NCBI GenBank assembly: GCA_022059125.1
Contig: JAEUWY010000008.1
Location: forward strand, 1,116,001 to 1,180,000
Length of the DNA stretch: 64,000 nt
Source of the DNA: Corynespora cassiicola
Taxonomy: Eukaryota > Ascomycota > Dothideomycetes > Pleosporales > Corynesporascaceae
Direction of reading: 5' to 3'
The position numbers were made by a program, and so were the translations under genes. Under the pieces are notes generated by a model that did no database searches, was not told the DNA's origin, and saw nothing but the letters and a program-made list of their open reading frames with translations. Shown one piece after another: positions 22,092-31,892 of the stretch. Position 1 is the stretch's first letter; the number at the start of each line of letters is the position of its first letter.

Positions 22092-24188
22092 CTAGAAAAT
22101 CCTCTCGTCTCTTATCTGGAGTAGGTGATTAAGGACCCAATCTTGGTCGTTTGCATATGGATCAGCATAATGCGCAGGGCGACCATTGATAGACATGGGA
22201 TAAATCCAAGCACAGTAACCTCTACCGTGTTCATCGAATAGTGCAAGATTCCCACGCATAAGCCCTTCTGCTTGTGTCGCATAAGATCCGTCGCCCACGG
22301 CCTCTCCGTAATGGTGTAAGGCGATAGCGTTCAACGTACTCCAGTGATGAGGGAAAGTGTCGCCCCACAAGCGATCTTTTCCAAACCAGTATCCATCCCA
22401 GTGCCTGATTGGAACGTCGTGGAGTCGATAGTCCGGTTGCTTTCCGGCGAAGCGCAAAAGAGTCTCAAGTTGAAGCTCGCCAGCCTCGAGCCATTTTTGA
22501 TGTCCGGTCCATCGATACAGCTCTAGCATCATTATCGCTGCAGGGGCTACGATAGATTGTTCGAAATTGACTTCGAAGGGCGGGTAGTCCAAGCCACGAT
22601 CTATAATAAACTGGCCGTGCTTTTCGAAAAGAGACAGTGCTAGCTCATAGGCTTGATTGTCTCCCGAAGCATTGAGCGCTCGAAGTCCCTCGTAGATAGG
22701 GAGGCCAATTGCGTAGAGCTCTCCTCCGCCTTCAGAGTAGAAATTCTCGAGCGTCAACATGAATCGCTCAAGCGGCTTTTTTTCAACAAGGGCACTGGGC
22801 AAAGTAATGTTGAGAGCCGAAGTAACAACATGAAGTTGCATGACCCATGGCCAGTTGTAGAGCCGCTTTCCTCGATTTCCTGGCCCGTTGAGAACGTATC
22901 CGCTTTCGTCCTGCAGTTGAGTGCATACGAAGTTGTAGTACTCAATAAATGATGCTTCAACCCCTGCATCGGAGTTTCTCTTCAGCCAACGCGCGATAAG
23001 ATTCCCCATTCCTACACGCTCACGGCCTGCGTTGCGATCGGAGCGTGTATCAAAGGTGACCTGCCCTTCCATCTGGTTATCGTAGAGCACAAATGCCCCA
23101 TGCAAGGATGTATTTGGCAAATTGACTTGTTGTTTCTGGGTGATAAACTTGACTCTTGCTGAAATCAAATCGTCGATTGCAGGAACAGAATTGAGGAATA
23201 TCGTAGAGTTGAAAGCCTCGCCATCCTTGGAGTTTGTGACGCTAAGTGTTTGTCTACCAATTTTTCCCGTAGAATATACGAAACTGCAATTTGTATCGTC
23301 GCATGATACTGGAGAGTTATTTATCGTAGTATCTTGATTGACCAAAGCTCCAGTAAGATTGATTGTCGCATTTTCTCCGGGGGTAATCGTGTATGTTGAC
23401 GCGTTAAACGAAATGAACTGCTCAGAGTAGATGGCGCACTGCCCAAAGAAATCATCCCAACCTTCGTGCCAAAATAGAGTCCATTCCAGTTCTCTGACTT
23501 CTCCAGGGTCGATCGGAGGTATAAGAGGATGGAGAAGAAAGACGCCGCGAGTATTCGAAAGTGTAGTCCCGTCACGTGACTCGACACTGTACCCGTCCAA
23601 AGCTCCCTTTACCAGAACCAGGCCGAGATCTCGATCATTTCCACCCATTTGACTCATCTTAACCCAGGCTGTACTCCCCCCATTAGCCCAGATATGGGCA
23701 TGAGATCGGTTTTCAAGAGCATCGGAGGTGTTCGTGTAGTGATCGTTGAAAGGAGTGAAAATAGCTAAGGAGAGCCTCCCATCCTCCGAAAGGTTCAATT
23801 TATCGTTTCCTATATTCTTGAATGCAAATCTTTCGGTAAGGGTCTTTCCTTCACTTCCGGTTACCCGTTGGATGCTGACCTCCAAATGCCCAGTGGTATA
23901 GCTCGATGTGCATGTCCTTTCTCCCTCGCAGCTTATGTCTGGATCACTCCAGAAGTGACGATGCAACGAGTCAGGGCCACCATCAAAGTACCCAAGGCCC
24001 CATCGGATCCCTAGTGGCTGCCACGGCGCATTAGCTGGGGAGCTGACCCAGTTTCTAGGAATGTCGGCTTTGGGGTCGAGAAGCTCAACGATTGCTCCTG
24101 TGTCGTCATCGATGGTGACATGAAAGGCGTCATTCGATATGACACCAGCGAAAGCTGTGCTTAACAATGGAGCAAATAGAAGTTTCAT
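22092..24188 (-). CDS. Secreted six-hairpin-glycosidase-like protein (DUF5695-type candidate)
   Basis: This intronless gene encodes 698 residues from ATG 24188. The ATG 20 codons upstream (24248) would place polar residues before the signal peptide KLLFAPLLSTAFAGVIS, so I prefer the internal one. After the signal peptide there is a beta-rich domain with Trp-rich patches (WQPLGIRWGLGYFDGG) to about residue 270, then an Ig-like segment rich in Asn-Xaa-Ser/Thr sites. From about 370 a helical part has repeated Trp/Tyr motifs (WPWVMQLH, YRWTGHQKWLEAGE, WGDTFPHHWSTLNAIA). That pattern, a beta-sandwich followed by an (alpha/alpha)6 barrel, is typical of secreted polysaccharide-active enzymes; DUF5695 is the family I think of. 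Substrate and catalytic residues are not deducible. Confidence 0.8.
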   Translation of the reverse strand: MKLLFAPLLSTAFAGVISNDAFHVTIDDDTGAIVELLDPKADIPRNWVSSPANAPWQPLGIRWGLGYFDGGPDSLHRHFWSDPDISCEGERTCTSSYTTGHLEVSIQRVTGSEGKTLTERFAFKNIGNDKLNLSEDGRLSLAIFTPFNDHYTNTSDALENRSHAHIWANGGSTAWVKMSQMGGNDRDLGLVLVKGALDGYSVESRDGTTLSNTRGVFLLHPLIPPIDPGEVRELEWTLFWHEGWDDFFGQCAIYSEQFISFNASTYTITPGENATINLTGALVNQDTTINNSPVSCDDTNCSFVYSTGKIGRQTLSVTNSKDGEAFNSTIFLNSVPAIDDLISARVKFITQKQQVNLPNTSLHGAFVLYDNQMEGQVTFDTRSDRNAGRERVGMGNLIARWLKRNSDAGVEASFIEYYNFVCTQLQDESGYVLNGPGNRGKRLYNWPWVMQLHVVTSALNITLPSALVEKKPLERFMLTLENFYSEGGGELYAIGLPIYEGLRALNASGDNQAYELALSLFEKHGQFIIDRGLDYPPFEVNFEQSIVAPAAIMMLELYRWTGHQKWLEAGELQLETLLRFAGKQPDYRLHDVPIRHWDGYWFGKDRLWGDTFPHHWSTLNAIALHHYGEAVGDGSYATQAEGLMRGNLALFDEHGRGYCAWIYPMSINGRPAHYADPYANDQDWVLNHLLQIRDERIF

Positions 24189-25196
24189 TGTTTGAAGAAG
24201 ATATGAATCGCCCTGAAGTAATTGTTGTCTACTTCGATTCTGGTCCACCTCTTGATCTATATATGTACAGGTCCAGCGGGTGGTTAGCCTTTTTGAGAGG
24301 ATATCTCTGATAATTCTGTGGAGAGATTTAGATGACTGTTACGGGCATAAGTGCTCTAACAAATCGGTAATTAACTGACGTTGGTCATATAACGTCTTGG
24401 ACAGGACTTGATATGTTACCATATATGGCATTCTATCCGTTCTCTTTGCCGTGATTCCGTAGCGTTATGAGGTGTTCCTCCGCATTATCAATTTACCGGA
24501 TTTTCTTAGTACGTGGAGATGATCTCGGGGGAACTGGATATGTTGACCATGAACTCGTAGGGTATCTCTTGGCGCGTAACCTTTACCCATCAGGACTAGT
24601 TCTCCTATCAATGCGGGGCAACTTCCTATACCACAAAAGGACTTCGCGACATCTAATACCGAAGAGTTTATACTTCAAGTTGGGTATATGGAGCTTTCCA
24701 AACAGCTCGGACTAATGATCGCTCAAATGATCAAAAAACGTCCGAAGAGATATCCCGCACTGCAATCAATGAAGTGTGTATCGAATTCTTCTTAAGCCAG
24801 CTCATTCCCCTTTTCACTTGTTAAAACTGAGTTCACTAAGGAAAATAACACCGAGAGATCTCTAGTAGCTCTGTGGAAAGCAAAATAAGCACATATATAA
24901 TGCGAAATTGCTTTACCGGCCTAACTCCTGGTTGGTAGCACAGCAGTGAACATAGAACAAAACGCGATTATAATCGGGACCATATCTGATTATTGGATGT
25001 TTTTTCAAGCTCCTCGAAGGAGAAAAATCTAATTATCTACTAAGAATAAAGTTCTGCCTCTGTGATCCATCGGCCGTGACCACTAATCCGTACCCCGTTT
25101 TAACTGGTCCGATTTCCGGGTCCATTCAAATATCGCTGAGGATCCTGAATTTGTGCTAAATCTATGCCTTAAAAAATAGGGACGCCCAGCCGTAGT
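24189..25196. other. AT-rich intergenic, no gene seen
   Basis: This contains the promoter of the secreted glycosidase-like gene and the 3' flank of the zinc-cluster-less regulator. No frame exceeds 90 codons. Confidence 0.5.
24258..24264 (-). promoter_or_regulatory. TATA-like box of the glycosidase-like gene
   Basis: An alternating TATATAT tract lies about 70 bp upstream of ATG 24188. Confidence 0.45.
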
Positions 25197-26458
25197 TTAC
25201 ATGAAAAGTAGACACAGGTCTTGCTCCCTAGCAACCGATTCCAGGCTCACGTAACCACACAGACCTTCGGATTGGCGTTGCCATATACTTGCGCAAATTG
25301 ACCCGAGATATCTGAGATGCGTCATATAAAATAAATTGGCCATCTCTTCCATCATGTCTAAGAATTCGCGTTGCAAATGCTTGTTCTTGTTGCTGCCACA
25401 CTCGCTTCCTACGACAGCTAAAGACCAAGCCATAGAGTTTGCAATTGTGCTACCATGCGCTCGGTAGACATTAATTAGTTGCCGTACACCAACCAGGATA
25501 TCTTCGACTAGGTTATTCAAGTCTTTTTCTTCTTCAAGTAGAGGCGCGACCAGGTTAGAGTGGAAACCATGTCTGCGTCCGTGGTAGAGCATCGCTGCTC
25601 GCTGTATGTTCCTTCTTGCAATACGAAGTGCGAAGCTTTGGTGCTGTGGCATATTATTAGGCAACGGCGGTGGCTCCCAAGACTTCAAGGCCAAATTCAG
25701 TCTCGCCCATTCAGTCGCTAATGTCGGGTCCACGGTTCCAGGGAATTGCAAGGTCGTTTGGTTTGCAGCTGCGAACTTTCCCAGCTCGGCTATAATAGAA
25801 ACTAAGCTGGCAGGATATCCGGCACTGATCTCGTAGGGCTGAAAGCCGTCCGTAGTCGGTTGCAGTGCCTTATCAATCTCCCAGCGGGACCACGCGTATG
25901 TTGGTGCTGTGGTGCGGCCGATAGCAAAGGTCTCGATGTCAAAACCTGCAGTCAAGCTACTGAGAAACAACCCTTCTGGCGTAGATTTGATCTCGTTCAG
26001 GTCCGCGCAATCAATGATCTGAATCACATGCTTTGCGTGATGTTGCCAATCGTGATTCGAGCCATCAGTCGACAATACGACAAGAATATTCGCACCAGCA
26101 ATAGCTGCCAAGAGAGCGTACGGATCGTTTACTTCTTCACAGCGTAAAATTGAGGTTTGAATTTCACGAAGCGCTCGGTCGTATAGATCATAGGTTTTTG
26201 CTGGCGAGGATGTGGTCTCAGACGTATCCATTTCGGAAGATAGAGACAGCAATAGATTTAGCAATGTCGGCGCTTCACTGTGACGAAGCAAAAGGTCTGG
26301 AAGAATGGGATTTCCATAGCCTTCTATGGCTATGAGGCTCTTTCGGCATAAGCGTACGACTTTGGCGATATATCAGCACAGAGGCGATGCGATTTGGTAC
26401 GTAACTTACATAGGCGGAAATCTTTATTCTGCTGCGGAGTCAATCTTAAGCGAGGCAT
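25197..26458 (-). CDS. Fungal transcription-factor-domain protein lacking a zinc cluster
   Basis: Two exons (26458-26410 and 26359-25197; 50-bp intron GTAAGT to AAAG) give 403 residues. The body matches the fungal-specific regulatory domain of Zn2Cys6 regulators (Fungal_trans_2 type): an opening helix with EAPTLLNLLLSLSS, a central DRALREIQTSI and ALLAAIAGANILVVLS, then the polar middle and a C-terminal MEEMANLFYMTHLRYLGS. No CX2CX6C zinc cluster exists in the protein, and none is encoded in any minus-strand frame up to the divergent neighbour. The N-terminus is instead PRLRLTPQQNKDF. It could be a non-DNA-binding modulator or a regulator that lost its first exon. It is head-to-head with a Zn2Cys6 regulator. 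Confidence 0.8.
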
Positions 26459-26909
26459 TTTTCTTGTGAGAGATCTTTAGGAAGCGCCGGACGAACATTT
26501 GATGTAGATGTGCAGTGGCCTGTGAAGGAACCCTCTTTGTAATTGCCCGCCGGACACTTTTGGGACGGATCTAACCTTGTTCAAAACAAGGATCCACGCA
26601 AAGCCACACATCAAAGAGGCATAGCGCACGATAAAATAAGGAAGCACAGGCGCCACGCACCACTGTGCCAGAGCCGTCCCACTCCGGGCCGGTTCATTGG
26701 CCGGAGTCATGGCTTGACGCCTCAGCTCGACCAAAAGAGTGCCACATTAAAAACACCGTCGGGGTTATATGAGGGTTGATGCCACACTTTTCAACAGGTT
26801 TGTTGCACACTCGCCACAGTTACTTGTGTCGAACAGTACGCCGATACCTTCTGTGCCTTTTCGTAAGCTGCTAGCCCAGTGGAACACGTGCAGGAAGCTC
26901 CAAGACGGG
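26459..26909. promoter_or_regulatory. Shared upstream region of the two divergent regulators
   Basis: About 450 bp separate the start codons of the two regulator genes. I looked for an upstream zinc-cluster exon for the minus-strand gene and found none. An in-frame ATG at 26769 for the plus-strand gene falls here. Confidence 0.5.
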
Positions 26910-28763
26910 ATGATAGCTCGTCGGCGGGCCTGTGACCGATGTGCAGAACTGGTAGGTCATGCGTTTGAATGCTCATGGGCTTTTGTTAACTTGTCTGATG
27001 TTCTTCAGAAGGCGCAATGCGCAGAAGAGCCGCCATGCGGTCGTTGTCAAAGGCTTGGCTTGCAGTGCACCCACGATCGTCCTATACTGCCCCGTGGTCG
27101 ACCTCGCAAAAACACCAGAAGAGCTTCCAAGGAGTCTGTTTCTCCAACAACCCGCAGCAATGGGTCTAGTCGTGCGGTGGCTCGACTGGCTGCATCCCCA
27201 AAGTCCATTTTCCAATCGAGTATGCTACCAATGGATTCTTCCTTAACAACAGAGCTCTGGGAGTACATATTTGCATCCACAGACCAGATTGGGCTTCTAA
27301 GTGCATTACGTCGAGTTGATCACAAAGCACTCATCAAGCACACGCAATACACTCAAAACGAGATTTTGACCAGCGCACCACTACAGTGTGCTCTCCTTTC
27401 ATGTGGGCTACTATTTCGGCCTCCAAGAGAAGGTATCGATGTTCAGACCATGCTCGAAAAGCTTCGCAACTGCGCCCTTTCAGAGATCCCTGTCATTTCA
27501 TGGGATCCCCAACCAATTCCAGCTGGGGATATCTATTGCTTGTACATCTTTGCCAATCTCGGATATCTCCAACACGGCTTGGCACATCTTGCAGACCGCT
27601 GGGGAACACTAGCAAAAAGCTTGGCTTGCACAGAGCGTCTTCGTGTACAAGATCTACAAGGAGATGCGATTGAGATTGAGAGGCGTCTCAACAGTCTGCT
27701 GGACCTGAACAGTTCAGTCCAAAGCCTTCTCTATAATCGACCTTGCAACAGCCGCCCGAATTACGATTCCACATCAGCAATTATACCTCACGAGCTCTTC
27801 GAGGCCATTGAATCTTCTCAGGATTCTTGCCAAGAAAATATCCCGCAAACATCCGATAGCATATGGCACCGCCCCTCCTCTGCCCAGGCTGAAGAAGCTA
27901 TGGATGAAGACGAGCGCATCGGTCTTGGAGAGGGGTTTTTCGATTTTTTCCTTCCTCTCAGGGATCCTTTAGAAAGCGCTCTTTGTTTCCCGGCCCTGAA
28001 TAGCATCAAATATCGGGCGACTATGCTCAACCTAGAGGGTTACTTCATATCGTTCCCCACGCACCTAATGGAATTCATCCACGTGCGCTCCCCTTGGCAA
28101 TTCAAATCCATGATCTGGTTTCACGGAATCCATATTCTTCTGGACGCTGGCGCTGACCTACTCGAAATTGTTTTCAACTCGGCGTTTCACAGAAGCCAGG
28201 CATGCACCTCGGCTGCCGATAATTCCATTCTTCTCGGGGATGTCCTGAAGGCCCTTGCAAATTTCCCGACGGCACTATCTCGATTGAATCATGCCACCAT
28301 TTTCTTCATTGCGCTGTCTGCTACGGTCCATTCATCGATTTTACGGCAGCTATATCTTGAACAGAAAGCTGCACCTCATGTCCTTCTCGAGAGCGCCAAG
28401 GCACACGAGATGACGCTTGAGCTCATACTACAGGTCAACCCGACATGCGATCACCCAGTAATTCAAGCCGCCAAGAGTATTGTGACTGCCCATCTAGAGT
28501 GGTTTTCCCAAGCTCCAACTCCAGAGACATGTCCCCTGGCCGATTATTTTGAGGAAATGAAGTATTACCGATGGGTCAGTCGCGGTCGCGGTATTACTAA
28601 ACTGGATGAGGAAACTGCAGCACAACTCTTCCAGGCCACTTTGCAGAAATATGACGAGACTCCGATGGTATCGAATCTTCCACAGGATATCCTTTCTGTA
28701 TTCGACCCAGAGGCAAGGATCAACCAGCCGGGTACTTTTGATCTCAAGATCCTTTTCCGATAG
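26910..28763 (+). CDS. Zn2Cys6 transcription factor
   Basis: Exons 26910-26951 and 27009-28763 give 598 residues. The 57-bp intron (GTAGGT to CTTCAG) is a multiple of three and stays open if unspliced, but only splicing restores the zinc cluster CDRCAELKAQC...CGRCQRLGLQC with canonical CX2CX6C-X5-CX2CX6C spacing at residues 7-34. I chose ATG 26910 because the cluster normally lies close to the N-terminus (MIARRRACDRC). The ATG at 26769 would add 47 residues. A basic linker (RGRPRKNTRRASK) follows, then a Ser-rich region and a long helical regulatory domain without a strong family label, similar to AflR-type regulators. It probably acts as a nuclear, pathway-specific activator, perhaps of neighbouring genes. 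Confidence 0.9.
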   Translation: MIARRRACDRCAELVGHAFECSWAFVNLSDVLQKAQCAEEPPCGRCQRLGLQCTHDRPILPRGRPRKNTRRASKESVSPTTRSNGSSRAVARLAASPKSIFQSSMLPMDSSLTTELWEYIFASTDQIGLLSALRRVDHKALIKHTQYTQNEILTSAPLQCALLSCGLLFRPPREGIDVQTMLEKLRNCALSEIPVISWDPQPIPAGDIYCLYIFANLGYLQHGLAHLADRWGTLAKSLACTERLRVQDLQGDAIEIERRLNSLLDLNSSVQSLLYNRPCNSRPNYDSTSAIIPHELFEAIESSQDSCQENIPQTSDSIWHRPSSAQAEEAMDEDERIGLGEGFFDFFLPLRDPLESALCFPALNSIKYRATMLNLEGYFISFPTHLMEFIHVRSPWQFKSMIWFHGIHILLDAGADLLEIVFNSAFHRSQACTSAADNSILLGDVLKALANFPTALSRLNHATIFFIALSATVHSSILRQLYLEQKAAPHVLLESAKAHEMTLELILQVNPTCDHPVIQAAKSIVTAHLEWFSQAPTPETCPLADYFEEMKYYRWVSRGRGITKLDEETAAQLFQATLQKYDETPMVSNLPQDILSVFDPEARINQPGTFDLKILFR

Positions 28764-29381
28764 GGCTTATGTGTCTTTGGATGCGAAACCTTCAAATCCT
28801 CCAAAAAACATTGGAATGCATGCTCTTCAGAAGTCTCCTGATCGATGTTACCATCTCGTCCACCCCAAATTTCAGTCAACATCTATCCTTGGAGAAAATC
28901 TTTCAATACGATCGGATGGATGAAAAAGTACCACACCTACTGTAATTTACAATCATTGGGTTCACATCTCTATCATGGTTGGTTTTGGGGGTAGGTGACT
29001 GAAATGGACCTGTCTGCCGAGAAATATGCCGAAGCCCCACTAGCCCTAAATGTCGACTCGGGACGGGAGAGCGCCAACGTTCCGACTCTGAATCGGCTCG
29101 GGAATACATTATTACCAATTGATCGACCCGAATCGGCTTTTGCGGGTCCCATCTATCAGCAAGTCGTGCCTAGCTGTGAGGCGATGTGTCACGATAAGGC
29201 GGGGCGAGCGTAAAAGATTGCCAAACTTGGCTGGCCATATGGAGCCATCCTGACTGTCGGCACTCTTGAAGCAAAAGCATTAGGTTGCTTCTTCCACCCT
29301 ATCTCGGCTATATATCACCCGCTGGGAGGCAACCACTCAAGTCCTGTTTCTGCAGATCCTTTGCTGCTTATATCTGATAGA
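28764..29381. other. Intergenic and aminotransferase promoter
   Basis: This contains the 3' flank of the Zn2Cys6 gene and the upstream region of the aminotransferase gene. A GC-rich stretch with several CGG triplets lies near 29057-29165; CGG half-sites are what Zn2Cys6 factors bind, but single triplets prove nothing. Confidence 0.4.
29309..29315 (+). promoter_or_regulatory. TATA-like box of the aminotransferase gene
   Basis: TATATAT lies about 70 bp upstream of ATG 29382, a normal spacing. Confidence 0.5.
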
Positions 29382-30730
29382 ATGGCTTCTGCGGACCCAA
29401 CGATGCGTAATCCCCAAAGTAGCCTCTCCGGCGAGACTTTGGTCTCCAGATTGGACAACCTCACGCAGTGGTACACTGACACCAATCCGAAGTCGGCCCA
29501 AGAAGCCAAGGAAGCGATCGAAGTACTTCCAGGAGGCAACACCAGGACAGTCCTGCATCAATCGCCATTTCCTCTCGTTATCGACCATGGCAGAGGAGCG
29601 ACTGTCACTTCCAAGGATGGAACTGAGTACATCGACTTCATCTCCGAGTTTTCGGCGGCCATGTTCGGTCATTCGCACCCAAAGATCCACGACGCGATCC
29701 ATGAAGCCATGTCCATCGGCATCAACCTCGGAAACGTGATTGGAAAAGAAGCGGAGTTTGGCAAACTCATTCAGGACCGCTTCCCAAGCATGGAGCTGAT
29801 GCGTTTCGCAAATTCGGGAACCGAGGCCAATACCATTGCCCTGGCTGCAGCATTGGCATATACTGGCAGGAAAGAGGTGATAACTTTGATCCGACAGCAT
29901 CCCTTGGCTCTATCTGTTATTGACGGTTTTAGGTTCTTGTCTTCGCGAACGGATATCATGGAAGTACGCTCGTTTTCCCTAAGGGGCGAGGAACCCCACT
30001 CAACCTCCCCCACCAGTTCATCATCAGCCCCTACAACGACATCGAAGCCACAAAAGCCCTTTTGCATCCAGGGATCGGCACCATTCTAGTGGAGCCATTG
30101 CAGTCCGCCGGAGGTATCATCCCAGCCAGCAAAGAGTTCCTGCAGTTCCTCCGCGAAGCAGCAAGCAGCCTGGATGCCGTTTTGATTTTCGACGAGGTAG
30201 TGACTTCGCGGTTCGATTATCATGGCATGCAGGGCTACCACAACGTCATTCCAGACATGACGGTCCTAGGAAAATATGTCGGGGGTGGCTTTTCATTTGG
30301 GTGCTTTGGCGGGAAACGCGAGATTATGAAGCAATTCGATCCCAATGCGCCGAACCACCTTGCGCATTCTGGTACTTACAACAACGTCTTCACTATGACG
30401 GCCGGGATTGCCGGGATGAAATTGGTGACACCCAAGGAGATCGCACGTATCAATGCTCTTGGAGACCGTACTAGGGCCAAGTTCTCTGAGTGTATCCGGA
30501 AAAGGGGGTTAGAGGTTGAGGTGGTTGGGTTTGGAAGCGCGGTTGGCTTGTCGTTCTTCGGAAGCTCCGGAGATATACTTCGGGACATTTTCTACTACGA
30601 GCTTATGAAGCGGGGTATTCTGATGGCCCGGCGAGGCTTCTTTATGTTTAACTTGATGCATACTGATGCACATGTGGATCAGCTTCTGCAAGTGTTCTCC
30701 GAAATCGTGAACCTAGTTCCTCAAACGTAG
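29382..30730 (+). CDS. Class III PLP aminotransferase, glutamate-1-semialdehyde aminomutase-like
   Basis: Two exons (29382-29876 and 29933-30730) with a 56-bp intron (GTGATA to TTTTAG) give 430 residues. Splicing produces the conserved NGYHG motif right after the junction. Other class III features are present: the phosphate-binding NSGTEAN, the acidic residue that pairs with the pyridine nitrogen in IFDEVVTSR, and the PLP lysine (about K279) in TVLGKYVGGG. The Lys-Tyr-Val-Gly-Gly-Gly context is the glutamate-1-semialdehyde 2,1-aminomutase type and not the ornithine-aminotransferase type. Fungi make haem precursors by the Shemin route, so this is unlikely to be a haem enzyme. Fungal members usually have unknown substrates and often sit in metabolite gene clusters. 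No targeting signal is seen. Confidence 0.93.
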
Positions 30731-31892
30731 CGCTAGATGTTAAGCATGAGCTAGTTCAAACGATATATCGGGAAACTATGCCTACAGGGATTGACAAAGT
30801 TGATTTAATACCATCATTCTGCAATTTTTTTAGTAATCATCGACCATGTTGAACGATTCTCCAGTATGTCGAGGTAACAGGGTGATGGCCAGGCTTCAGT
30901 TCGCGCGGTCCACAATGTCAAGACCCAGGAGTTAGAGGCATGAGCAACATTGATTCCAGTCATTCTTTTAGTTGACTATTGTATTAGAACTGTATAGTGG
31001 CCGGCCGGTTCTCGGTACCGTCCGACCCGCAGGCATGTGAAGCATGGAGTGGCATCAGCTTGGCGTGCTGCACGTCACCAGAAGGACCAACAAACATCCC
31101 AATACACGGGACGAGATGCTAGCTTACGTTTCTGCACGACTTCCTGCATGAAAGAAGCGCAGCTAGCGGACGGGACCGGTATATGCAAGAAATCAATGCT
31201 TCGCTGATTCCCTACAGGCGGCACAACCGCCTCATCATCGAGATACACAGCATCCGGAATAGTCGACGTGCATGGCGCCCTCAGGGTAAAGAAAAGCGTC
31301 TCCCGCCTAATTCTCCCGCCTCCGGATCTGCAATTAGCCACAATTTATCATCGACTTCATCAGCACAGCCGGAACGGATCATCATAACCCGCGCTCGAGC
31401 CATGTTGGCGTGCTATCGGGCCGCCCATCCGACAAACCACGCTCTATCGCAAGCTCATCTACGCACAACAGCAGCTGCGCAATATACCACTATACTGCAT
31501 CAATACTACCTCCCTTGTGCGATGGGAATGGAGTGGATGATGATTGAACATTTTGGAAGGATGAATCCGAAGCGTGCGTTGATTGCGGCGAATCGCATGC
31601 CATCCGGACGGCTGCATTCGTGTGCCTGAGCGTTAGATGGGTTGAATATGTACCCCGAGGTCCTCTATGCTACCCTCAAGCTTTCTCGAGCTCTTCATCT
31701 CTCCTGAGGCCCATTTCTTAGCTCAAGGATTCGATTGTTTGCCGTCAGTAGTGATAGAGCTCAGGTCGCGCCTGCCATCCCATCCAGTTCGAGCAGAAAC
31801 GGCCTCGAGGTAGAATTGACATCGAAACGGCCAGACTAGCATTTTGGCGGATTTTCGGAACGAACTCGTCGCCATCGGAACGTCACACGAAA
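30731..31892. other. Intergenic, no gene seen
   Basis: This holds the 3' flank of the aminotransferase gene and the upstream region of the regucalcin-like gene. A 148-codon plus-strand frame (31183-31629) shows no motif. Confidence 0.45.
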
